NCBI GenBank assembly: GCA_002352605.1
Contig: DEIP01000010.1
Coordinates: 5,245-10,523 of the forward strand
Length of the DNA: 5,279 bases
Source of the DNA: Desulfobacteraceae bacterium UBA2771
GTDB lineage: Bacteria > Desulfobacterota > Desulfobacteria > Desulfobacterales > Desulfosarcinaceae
Direction of reading: 5' to 3'
The translations under genes and the position numbers were made by a program. The notes under the pieces were generated by a model. That model was not told the DNA's origin. It did not search any database and saw only the letters and a program-made list of their open reading frames with translations. Numbering within the stretch: the first letter of the stretch is position 1; each line of letters begins with the position of its first letter. This document shows, piece by piece, positions 1 through 5,279 of this stretch.

Positions 1-37
1 GTTGATAATGATCGTTATGTTATTTCCAAATAATCAT

Positions 38-43
38 GGGGGA
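38..43 (+). promoter_or_regulatory. Shine-Dalgarno site deciding a TTG start
   Basis: GGGGGA lies 7 nt upstream of TTG 51, the spacing expected of a ribosome binding site, whereas ATG 36 overlaps this motif and has none of its own. The chemoreceptor gene has the same arrangement: an in-frame upstream start codon overlapping GGGGGA and the better start 7 nt downstream. Confidence 0.5.
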
Positions 44-50
44 AAAGAGA

Positions 51-1322
51 TTGAAGGATAAACTGGCGCACCGGGGATACGTAAACATGAGATCCGCGCT
101 TTTAACGCTTACGATTTCTCTTTTTATCGATACGTTGGCAACGCCGGCGCTGAGGACAACCCCGGTTGAAGCAGCCGGATCACGGCCACGGCCCGCGCCC
201 ACCCCGCAAAGCAACATTCAGATGTCCCAGGAGGAGCTCCAGGCGGCGGTGATCAGTTATGCCAACCGGTTTATCGCCACCATTGGACAGGCTGCATTTC
301 AACTGGAAGAGAAAATCCCCACCAAGCAGGCACGACTTATCGCGGCAGAAAGAAAAGTATACTCCATCAGCTCTGCGGCGGAAATTGCCGCCGGGCCTGA
401 CGCCGGACCGGCACTGCTGGATCTGGTAGTGCTGACGACATTAAACCGTTTGGTATGGGAATTTTACTGGCGTCCCCAAGTTTTCGGCATGCCCGCATCG
501 ATCATGGTAGATGCGTTTAAAAAAATGGAGACGGATGCGTGGGACCTGGCAGCCAAAGTGATGACCCCCAAGCAGTTAGACGAACTTTTTGATGTAATTG
601 TTGACTGGCATTCACAGCACCCGGACCAAGTGGCCGTAGATTATGTCCGCTTCAGCGAGTTCGGCAACCTTGGCAAAAAGCCCAATCTGAAGCAAATCCA
701 GAAACCCGGGGGCCTACTGGCGCCGGTGCGTGAGGCGACTGCGGCAGTGGATGAAGTCCGCATGACTTCCGAAAGAGCCATGTTTCTCCTGACCAAGATG
801 CAGCTGATTATGGGATTTCAAGCAGAACTCGTCTACAAGCAACTGGTCATACAGCCAGAAATGGAGAGCCTATTTGAAGACATCTCCGGTTTCAGAACCA
901 CTGCCGATCGATTCGCCGACCTGCTCGAACAACTGCCCAACCGGGTGGCCGATGAGCGTTCGGCGATGTTCACGGACGCCGAACGCCTGATCGCAGGTGA
1001 ACGCACGGCCGCACTCGAGGCCTTCGATGACAAGGCCACTGTTATTCATCAGATCAACAAGGGTGTGCAGGAGACACTTAGGGCTCGCGCAAAAATAACT
1101 TCACATTTTCGCATCTCAGCTTCAGCCCATCTTTGGCTGATACCTCACTCTCAAAAGCCTCGAAATAGCTTGCTATTCCTGTGGTTTTGCTCTCTCGGAT
1201 CAGCCAAACCTAGACCAAATCTGAGCGCCAATTCTGCGAAGTTATTTTTTCGCGAACCCTTAGCCGAATTGACACCACATTTGACAGTCTTCGGAAAACA
1301 ACTGCTGACGCCGAGCGTCTGA
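51..1322 (+). CDS. 5' portion of the interrupted gene as it now reads (truncated protein with MITE-encoded tail)
   Basis: This is the frame a ribosome would read today: 423 residues from TTG 51, or 428 from ATG 36. Counting from ATG 36, residues 1-348 are native. The next 59 or so are translated from the inserted element, which has no stop in this frame. The last 20 or so come from native DNA read in the wrong frame, ending at TGA 1320-1322. The product keeps the export signal and most of the helical region but loses the C-terminal anchor, so if stable it would be soluble in the periplasm. ATG 36 has no ribosome binding site in the preceding bases. TTG 51 has GGGGGA at ideal spacing. ATG 87 lies just before the hydrophobic signal core and is a third possibility. 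Confidence 0.6.
   Translation: MKDKLAHRGYVNMRSALLTLTISLFIDTLATPALRTTPVEAAGSRPRPAPTPQSNIQMSQEELQAAVISYANRFIATIGQAAFQLEEKIPTKQARLIAAERKVYSISSAAEIAAGPDAGPALLDLVVLTTLNRLVWEFYWRPQVFGMPASIMVDAFKKMETDAWDLAAKVMTPKQLDELFDVIVDWHSQHPDQVAVDYVRFSEFGNLGKKPNLKQIQKPGGLLAPVREATAAVDEVRMTSERAMFLLTKMQLIMGFQAELVYKQLVIQPEMESLFEDISGFRTTADRFADLLEQLPNRVADERSAMFTDAERLIAGERTAALEAFDDKATVIHQINKGVQETLRARAKITSHFRISASAHLWLIPHSQKPRNSLLFLWFCSLGSAKPRPNLSANSAKLFFREPLAELTPHLTVFGKQLLTPSV
1078..1080. repeat. Target-site duplication TTA, left copy (partner at 1260-1262)
   Basis: TTA directly precedes GGG of the left end, and TTA directly follows CCC of the right end at 1260-1262. A 4-bp reading (CTTA) is possible on the flanks but would put the two ends out of register by one base. 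The pre-insertion site would read ACACTTAGCCG, which keeps the open frame. Confidence 0.75.
1081..1102 (+). repeat. Left terminal inverted repeat of the MITE
   Basis: This 22-bp end contains GGGCTCGCG followed by an A-tract and ATAACTTC. Compared with the reverse complement of the right end, only positions 4 (C/T) and 10 (C/A) differ. Ends like these are the presumed transposase-binding and cleavage sites. Confidence 0.9.
1238..1259 (-). repeat. Right terminal inverted repeat of the MITE
   Basis: GAAGTTATTTTTTCGCGAAC lies at 1238-1257 and two further C close the element. Read on the minus strand it begins GGGTTCGCG and matches the left end at 20 of 22 positions. Confidence 0.9.
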
Positions 1323-1351
1323 TCCAGGGCGCGCAGCATACGACGAGGGAG

Positions 1352-1696
1352 GTGAACGACCTGGTGGCCGCTGTGGACGGGCTTTCCGCCAGATTCGTAC
1401 CCAAGGACCCGGAAACGCCATTGAAACCTTTTGACATCAACGAATATGCCGCCCTCCTGGTAAAGGTCCAGGAGACGGTGGACAGTCTCAACCAGCTCAC
1501 CCGGTCCGTTAACGAGACCGGTGCGCCGCTGATCACCAACACGCTTGAAGCGTTTAACGATGCTGCCGAACAGCGCGTCGATCATATATTTTGGCGACTC
1601 TTTCAACTACTGGCCGCCACCGGAGTCATCATTCTCCTGCTGCTTGTCGTCAGCCGACGGCAAAAACAAACCAAAAATGAATGCGTACAACCTTAA
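1352..1696 (+). CDS. 3' remnant of the interrupted gene with C-terminal transmembrane anchor
   Basis: This is the downstream part of the broken gene, 114 residues from GTG 1352, although its native frame extends upstream without a stop to the element boundary at 1260. It has an amphipathic helical segment (VDGLSARF, LLVKVQETVDSLNQLTRSVNETG), then a transmembrane helix near local residues 81-100, then a basic tail. It probably has no start of its own in the ancestral gene. A purine-rich GGGAGG at 1347-1352 could allow reinitiation at GTG 1364, about 40 nt after the TGA that ends the upstream frame, but this is speculative. It ends at TAA 1694-1696, 13 nt before the stop of the convergent chemoreceptor gene. 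Confidence 0.5.
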   Translation: MNDLVAAVDGLSARFVPKDPETPLKPFDINEYAALLVKVQETVDSLNQLTRSVNETGAPLITNTLEAFNDAAEQRVDHIFWRLFQLLAATGVIILLLLVVSRRQKQTKNECVQP

Positions 1697-1709
1697 AAGC
1701 GCTGCGTTC

Positions 1710-3737
1710 TTACACCGTAAACGTGTTCATCGTCTTCTTGAGTTGTTCCGCCAGACCGCTCAAGCTTTCGGCACTCTGCTGGACTTGACTGCTGAAGTTA
1801 CTCATCTCACTGGAAGATTCGTTAACTTCAGCGATATCCTGGGCGATGGTTCCCGACACCGCAGTCGTTTGGGCCACGCTCTCATTGACTTCGGCAAATC
1901 CTAAAGAGACCTGGGCCACGTTTTCGGCAATCTCTCCGGTAGTTGTCGCTTGTTCCTCGACTGTCGTGGCGATGGTCGAAACAATTTCATCTACCTCATC
2001 GTTAATACGAACTATTTCATTTATTTCAGCCACCGTTGCGCCGGTAGAATCCTGGATCCCTTTAATCTTGGCAGCAATCTCACCGGTTGCCGTAGCGGTC
2101 TGCAGAGCCAGATCCTTAATCTCATTGGCAACTACCGAAAAACCCTTTCCGGCTTCACCAGCCCGGGCTGCTTCGATCGTGGCATTAAGGGATAGAAGAT
2201 TGGTCTGAGAAGAAATGGCGTCAATGGTTTCGGTTACTTTACCGATCTCCAGGGCTGCCTGCCCCAGCTCATTGATCCGCTGGGCTACACTTTTACCTTG
2301 GCACACGCCCTGACCAGTAATTTCTTTGCCGGTCTCAGCATTTTTGGCAATTTCACCGATAGCAGCACTCATCTCTTCTGCCCCGGAAGCCACGGTGGTT
2401 ACATTGGTCGAAGCTTGCTCCATGGCAGCGGATACAGAACCCATATTGGCATTCATCTCTTCGGCCGCCACCGCCACGCCGTTGGCCTTGTCGGCTGCAG
2501 ATTTTGCTCCGGCAGACATCTGTCGGGATATGGTAGTTAGCTGGCTGGAAGATGAGACCATGGTTTCAGTAGTTCCGATAATATTTTTTATCATCTGTTG
2601 CTGAATTTTAGCCATTTGGTTAAGCGCCTCAGCCAGTTGGCCGATCTCATCTTTTTCTCGATACTCAAATTCTCCGGTCAGGTCACCGTCGGCCAGTTTT
2701 CCGGCAAATAACACGCCCTGTCGAAGTGGTTTATTAATCGAAATTGAGATAACAGTTCCTACCAACGATGCTAATGCCAGGGCTCCGACCACGATTACCA
2801 ACAGGATTTTTTGCCATTGTTGAGTCAGACCGATGCCACTTTTCAAGCTTTGGTTGGTGCTGGTTTGCAGGTTCCTTCCTCCCTGGACCATCGTCGTATC
2901 AATTTCCTGCAACTGTTGTGAGATACTGCTGCTAACTTCACGCAATTCCAGATTAACTGCAATAACGTTTTGTTGTTTTCGGAAGAGTTTGCCCGTCAAC
3001 CCGACCAACTTATCCAATTCCAGCATAATTACTGCGGCCGTATCATTGCCGGAGAAACGCTCAAGGGCTCCCTTGAGGTACCCCGACAAATCCTTAACCC
3101 CGCTTCCGGCATAATCAACGGCGGCCGGGTCGTCGGCCAGCAACACATCCCGAATTATAATATTGAAATCCTTGCAGTAAGAATGAACCAGCAACGCCGT
3201 TTTTATTGAAGCGATTACGGTACTTGTTTTTAAAGCCAGGGTCTCGACATCACCGGTGTTGTCTTCAAGCTCCAGCATGGCATTGAATTCCACGTCATCA
3301 ACAATGCTCATAGCCAATTTGCTGACCTCGGAAAGTTTGGCTATCACGGATTTTCTTAAGACATTCATCTCATTTACAGTCTCAATCTGATCTCTTTTTC
3401 GCGCTGTCAGATCGGTGGTGAAGGAAAATATCTGATCATTTTCACCTTTTCCCTGCTCTCGCAGTTGGGTCAGGGTCTTCACTGCTTTTCCCAGCCGTTC
3501 AGGATTATCGGCTGTCATAATCTCACTCATGAGGGCGCGTAGCGGCATTATCTGGGCAATTTGCAAATTCTGCTTTGCCTGATGTTGATCAAACTTATCC
3601 ATTATATCGTGGTTGGATACCTGCACCTGCTGGAGCGACACAAAGCCGATCCCCCCGGAAGTTGCAGCAAACAATGCACAAAGTATGAAGCCGATGGCCA
3701 AACGTTGCTTAATGGTCATCAAATAGATGATTTTCAT
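1710..3737 (-). CDS. Methyl-accepting chemotaxis protein (transmembrane chemoreceptor)
   Basis: This is a 675-residue inner-membrane chemoreceptor that signals through CheW and CheA to the flagellar motor or a related output. The N-terminal transmembrane helix is at about 13-33 (LAIGFILCALFAATSGGIGFV). A largely helical periplasmic sensor of about 275 residues follows, including KDFNIIIRDVLLADDPAAVDYAG. The second transmembrane helix is at about 310-334, then a HAMP domain at about 335-385 (INKPL ... EKDEIGQLAEALNQM), then the cytoplasmic signalling coiled coil to the end. The kinase-contacting tip is canonical, with QTNLLSLNATIEAARAGEAG around 511-530. Candidate methylation pairs are the EE doublets near 426-427, 454-455 and 594-595. 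The C-terminus lacks an NWETF-type CheR/CheB tether, as in many non-enteric receptors. The start is ATG 3737, 7 nt after GGGGGA; the in-frame TTG at 3752 overlaps that site and is disfavoured. The ligand cannot be read from the sequence. It follows a periplasmic binding protein gene in the same orientation. Confidence 0.95.
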   Translation of the reverse strand: MKIIYLMTIKQRLAIGFILCALFAATSGGIGFVSLQQVQVSNHDIMDKFDQHQAKQNLQIAQIMPLRALMSEIMTADNPERLGKAVKTLTQLREQGKGENDQIFSFTTDLTARKRDQIETVNEMNVLRKSVIAKLSEVSKLAMSIVDDVEFNAMLELEDNTGDVETLALKTSTVIASIKTALLVHSYCKDFNIIIRDVLLADDPAAVDYAGSGVKDLSGYLKGALERFSGNDTAAVIMLELDKLVGLTGKLFRKQQNVIAVNLELREVSSSISQQLQEIDTTMVQGGRNLQTSTNQSLKSGIGLTQQWQKILLVIVVGALALASLVGTVISISINKPLRQGVLFAGKLADGDLTGEFEYREKDEIGQLAEALNQMAKIQQQMIKNIIGTTETMVSSSSQLTTISRQMSAGAKSAADKANGVAVAAEEMNANMGSVSAAMEQASTNVTTVASGAEEMSAAIGEIAKNAETGKEITGQGVCQGKSVAQRINELGQAALEIGKVTETIDAISSQTNLLSLNATIEAARAGEAGKGFSVVANEIKDLALQTATATGEIAAKIKGIQDSTGATVAEINEIVRINDEVDEIVSTIATTVEEQATTTGEIAENVAQVSLGFAEVNESVAQTTAVSGTIAQDIAEVNESSSEMSNFSSQVQQSAESLSGLAEQLKKTMNTFTV

Positions 3738-3744
3738 CTTTTGT

Positions 3745-3750
3745 TCCCCC
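3745..3750 (-). promoter_or_regulatory. Shine-Dalgarno site of the chemoreceptor gene
   Basis: GGGGGA on the minus strand, followed by 7 nt (ACAAAAG) and then ATG 3737. It selects the ATG over the upstream in-frame TTG, shortening the protein by 5 residues to MKIIYLMTIKQRL. Confidence 0.7.
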
Positions 3751-3815
3751 AATATAAACTAAATGGGCTATGCACTTGACTCCCAATACCACTACATATT
3801 GTGTTTTCACTAAAA

Positions 3816-3854
3816 TTGCATATCGTGCAACTCGATTTGGATTTTCATATCGAG
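3816..3854 (-). other. Two adjacent small hairpins in the spacer
   Basis: CTCGAT (3831-3836) pairs with ATCGAG (3849-3854), and directly next to it TTGCA (3816-3820) pairs with TGCAA (3826-3830). On the minus strand the second stem is followed by TTTTA. That resembles a weak intrinsic terminator for the upstream binding-protein transcript, but the stems are short and not GC-rich. A regulator operator or chance are equally possible. Confidence 0.25.
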
Positions 3855-4047
3855 AATTTCAAGTGATTCCGAACTGCCAACGATTCGCGGATATGATAAA
3901 GCCAGGTCAACGCAGGGAGATGAGGTAGTCAATGCAAGATTCTTCAGTTGCGAAGCGCTCTCTAAATTCGGTAAGGGATTTGTGAAAATCTTCCATTTCC
4001 CTATATTAATATTGTAGCCACGGGAGTTAAATGCATCGCTCAGTAAA

Positions 4048-5187
4048 CTAAAATGGTTTGATCTCGCCACCGGTTATCGTGGTCAGAAAAACCTGATCCA
4101 TGCCCTGGTGATCTTGCGGACCGAAGGTTAATTCAACCCCACCAAGATCAAAAGTCCCAATTTTTTCAACGGCTTGCAGAAAAGATTCACGCGTTACATC
4201 ACCTTCAACGGCTGTAGCTGCCAGACAAAACAATTTCCCCACCATATACCCCTCAAGGGAGACAAAACCGGTGGTGGCTTGAGGCTGGTATTTCTTCATG
4301 GTCGCGTGATACTCTTTAATCAAAGGAAGGTTCTTATCCCAAGGGAAGGGAACAACTTGTGAAATGACACACCCTTCGCCGACATCTCCCAGCTCCTTTT
4401 TTAGCGCGGCCGTGCCCACGAAAGAGATATTGCAGTAGAGGGTTTCTTTCATCCCGACTTTTTGGGCCAGTTTAATGAATTCCGCACAAGGCTTATAGGC
4501 GCCAACCATGATGACGGCTTCCGGTTTGGCTTGACGGACTTGCAATAAGCCACTTTTAACCGCCACCGTGTTACGTTCATAGGTTCCGGTAGCAGTCAGT
4601 TTCAGAGAACGCTTAGCCAGCGCCAGCTCAATACCCTTCAGTCCGGCCCGACCGTAACCATCGTTTTGATAGAAACAGGCAATTTTTGTCAACTTTTTCT
4701 GATCCACCAGATAGGCGGCCAGTTTTTCCATCTCCTGGAAATAACTGCCCCGGACGTTGACAACATACTTCTTAAATGGGTTACGCAAAAATTCGGCTCC
4801 GGTAAACGGTCCAAAAAATGGTGCCTTGACCTCTTCGATAATGGGAAATACTGCCTTTGAAGTCGGCGTTCCCACTTCACCGATCAACAAGAAAACCTTA
4901 TCCTGGTCAAGCAGGGCCCGGGTGTTGGCAATTGCTTTTTGAGGTTCATAGCCATCATCTTTACTGATCAGTTTTATTTGTTTGCCGTTAACCCCGCCGG
5001 CCGCATTGGTTTTAGCGAAATAAGCATTCAGACCAGCCTGCATCCCGGTTCCTAAGGCCGCTGCCGGACCAGATAAAGCGCAAGATTGACCAAGAACGAT
5101 CTGATTGGCCGAAATCCCATTTTCGGCTGCGACATTGGCCGCCGGCAACAAAGTCATAACCATCGCCAAAAGCAAACCTTTTTTCAT
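4048..5187 (-). CDS. Periplasmic substrate-binding protein of a branched-chain amino acid / amide-type ABC transporter (LivJ-like)
   Basis: A 379-residue exported binding protein of the type-1 periplasmic-binding fold (Peripla_BP_6 style). The signal peptide MKKGLLLAMVMTLLPAANVAA is predicted to be cut before ENGISANQIVLG. There is no lipobox cysteine, so the mature protein should be free in the periplasm. Family hallmarks in order are LSGPAAALGTGMQAGLNAYF (about 38-57), NAAGGVNGKQIKLISKDDGYEP (61-82), the PIIEEVKAPFFGPFTGAEFLR hinge region (115-135), YQNDGYGRAGLKGIE (173-187) and SLEGYMVGKL (310-319). Length is normal for the family. ATG 5187 was chosen because AAGGAGGT sits 6 nt upstream and the protein then begins with a clean signal peptide. 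An in-frame extension to 5259 would bury the signal. No permease or ATPase gene is visible. A chemoreceptor follows on the same strand, so a sensory role is plausible (inference). Ligand specificity cannot be determined; members bind Leu/Ile/Val, amides, urea or aromatic acids. Confidence 0.93.
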   Translation of the reverse strand: MKKGLLLAMVMTLLPAANVAAENGISANQIVLGQSCALSGPAAALGTGMQAGLNAYFAKTNAAGGVNGKQIKLISKDDGYEPQKAIANTRALLDQDKVFLLIGEVGTPTSKAVFPIIEEVKAPFFGPFTGAEFLRNPFKKYVVNVRGSYFQEMEKLAAYLVDQKKLTKIACFYQNDGYGRAGLKGIELALAKRSLKLTATGTYERNTVAVKSGLLQVRQAKPEAVIMVGAYKPCAEFIKLAQKVGMKETLYCNISFVGTAALKKELGDVGEGCVISQVVPFPWDKNLPLIKEYHATMKKYQPQATTGFVSLEGYMVGKLFCLAATAVEGDVTRESFLQAVEKIGTFDLGGVELTFGPQDHQGMDQVFLTTITGGEIKPF

Positions 5188-5193
5188 TATCAA

Positions 5194-5200
5194 CCTCCTT
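5194..5200 (-). promoter_or_regulatory. Strong Shine-Dalgarno site of the binding-protein gene
   Basis: AAGGAGG (followed by T) on the minus strand, 6 nt before ATG 5187. It is near-consensus, suggests high expression as is usual for periplasmic binding proteins, and decides the start. Confidence 0.85.
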
Positions 5201-5206
5201 GAAGTA

Positions 5207-5235
5207 AAGTTACAGAACATTGAACACCTTGCCAA
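5207..5235 (-). promoter_or_regulatory. Possible sigma-70 promoter of the binding-protein gene
   Basis: TTGGCA (5230-5235, 5 of 6 to the -35 consensus) and TAACTT (5207-5212, only 3 of 6 to the -10) are separated by 17 nt on the minus strand. Transcription would start near 5200, giving a very short leader that begins about at the ribosome binding site. The weak -10 and short leader keep this tentative; a promoter beyond the window end is also possible. Confidence 0.3.
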
Positions 5236-5279
5236 TTTTTTGATGATATTTTTTTTCACTCACTGTTTAAGAACTGTTT

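Larger units (their letters stand above)
1081..1259. mobile_element. 179-bp hairpin MITE (non-autonomous inverted-repeat element) inserted in a coding sequence
   Basis: The element begins GGGCTCGCG and ends CGCGAACCC. Its outer 22 bp (1081-1102 and 1238-1259) are inverted repeats matching at 20 of 22 positions. It is flanked by TTA on both sides (1078-1080 and 1260-1262), which fits a 3-bp target duplication. Hand alignment of the two arms with one gap shows similarity all the way in: about 59 of 88 positions pair, including TTTGGCTGAT (1132-1141) with ATCAGCCAAA (1199-1208), CAAAA with TTTTG (1152-1156, 1185-1189), and an apical AATAGC-TT-GCTATT (1164-1177). No transposase is encoded, so it must be mobilised in trans by an insertion sequence with matching ends. 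I cannot name the parent family from memory. Excision with one TTA restores the host reading frame, which independently fixes the boundaries. Confidence 0.9.
51..1696 (+). pseudogene. Uncharacterised exported, C-terminally membrane-anchored protein, interrupted by a hairpin MITE
   Basis: I cannot assign a function. When 1081-1262 (element plus one TTA) is removed, the upstream and downstream frames fuse in register across VQETL-SRIDTTFDSL and give one uninterrupted protein: 492 residues from ATG 36, or 487 from the preferred TTG 51, which sits 7 nt after GGGGGA. Residue numbers here count from ATG 36. An N-terminal hydrophobic stretch (about 19-38) followed by TTPVEAAG looks like a signal peptide. 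A Pro-rich linker follows (about 48-58). The next part, up to about 205, is mostly helical and Trp-containing (WEFYWRPQVFG, VDWHSQHP). From about 225 the sequence is heptad-like and rich in A, E, L and R, with repeated D/E-AERLI segments (315-319 and again after the junction), suggesting a long coiled coil. A transmembrane helix lies near 459-478 (LFQLLAATGVIILLLLVV), followed by the basic SRRQKQTK stop-transfer. This suggests a periplasmic coiled-coil protein anchored at the C-terminus, possibly a spacer or scaffold (inference). The in-place allele is frameshifted and probably non-functional in its original form. Confidence 0.85.
3738..4047. other. Intergenic spacer of about 310 nt between the binding-protein and chemoreceptor genes
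   Basis: It is more AT-rich than the flanking genes and has no recognisable protein, RNA gene or mobile-element end. One minus-strand frame stays open from GTG 4070, overlapping the end of the binding-protein gene, to TAG 3810 (86 codons). It lacks a ribosome binding site and any family resemblance, so I do not call it a gene. The spacer is long for simple co-transcription and should hold the chemoreceptor promoter. I see no confident sigma-70, sigma-28 or sigma-54 match; the best weak option is TTGGGA with TTTAGT at 17 nt on the minus strand. Confidence 0.5.

Noticed and set aside
1151..1606. Minus-strand frames across the element and the 3' part of the interrupted gene
   Set aside because: They run antisense to a well-supported coding frame, cross the insertion boundary and resemble no transposase or other family. 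They are shadows.
2296..2312. Possible sequence error or insertion in the chemoreceptor around GQGVCQGKSVAQ
   Set aside because: The segment looks atypical, but its length between flanking conserved motifs matches other receptors of this type as I recall them and the frame is uninterrupted.
1946..2604. Several plus-strand open frames inside the chemoreceptor gene
   Set aside because: They are antisense shadows of the regular codon pattern of the signalling coiled coil.
3738..3752. TTG start 5 codons upstream for the chemoreceptor
   Set aside because: The TTG overlaps the GGGGGA site that correctly spaces ATG 3737.
3816..3836. Possible sigma-54 promoter (TTGCAC ... TGCA on the minus strand)
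   Set aside because: The invariant GG of the -24 element is missing and the spacing to a GC at -12 is wrong.
3810..4070. Open minus-strand frame of 86 codons starting at GTG 4070
   Set aside because: No ribosome binding site, no recognisable family, unremarkable composition, overlap with the end of the binding-protein gene, and location mostly in an AT-rich spacer. More likely chance.
5188..5259. N-terminal extension of the binding protein to 403 residues
   Set aside because: The added 24 residues precede a perfect signal peptide, and the consensus AAGGAGGT lies just upstream of ATG 5187, so the extension is not translated.
5262..5279. ACTGTTT repeated at 5262-5268 and 5273-5279
   Set aside because: Only 7 bp, AT-rich and cut by the window edge. 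An operator cannot be supported.

Overview
The window looks like a moderate-GC Gram-negative chromosome, most likely a sulfate- or metal-reducing deltaproteobacterium (Desulfobacterota). This is inferred from the style of the proteins: a methyl-accepting chemotaxis protein with a long helical sensor and a QTNLLSLNATIEAARAGE hairpin tip, a LivJ-type periplasmic binding protein, and a secreted, membrane-anchored protein of unknown function. No rRNA, tRNA, CRISPR array, transposase gene or phage gene is visible, so the taxonomic placement is only an inference.

Region 1 (about 36-1696, + strand) is one gene for an uncharacterised envelope protein. It is split by a 179-bp non-autonomous element at 1081-1259. 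The element has 22-bp terminal inverted repeats (20/22 matching), is an imperfect palindrome over its whole length centred near 1170, and is flanked by a TTA duplication. Removing the element plus one TTA (182 bp) rejoins the two reading frames exactly and gives a 487-492 residue protein with an N-terminal export signal and a C-terminal membrane anchor. As it stands, the gene encodes a truncated product with a foreign tail and without the anchor.

Region 2 (1710-3737, - strand) is a full-length transmembrane chemoreceptor that converges on the interrupted gene with a 13-nt gap. Region 3 (3738-4047) is a spacer of about 310 nt with two small adjacent hairpins and no convincing gene. Region 4 (4048-5187, - strand) is a full-length periplasmic substrate-binding protein of the branched-chain amino acid / amide family, with a strong Shine-Dalgarno site. 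Region 5 (5188-5279) is its leader, with one plausible promoter.

The binding protein and the chemoreceptor lie in the same direction, with no transporter permease or ATPase visible. This raises the possibility that the binding protein feeds ligand information to the receptor instead of, or as well as, a transporter. The strongest observation in the window is the hairpin element and the exact repair of the gene on its conceptual removal. No new multi-gene system is evident.
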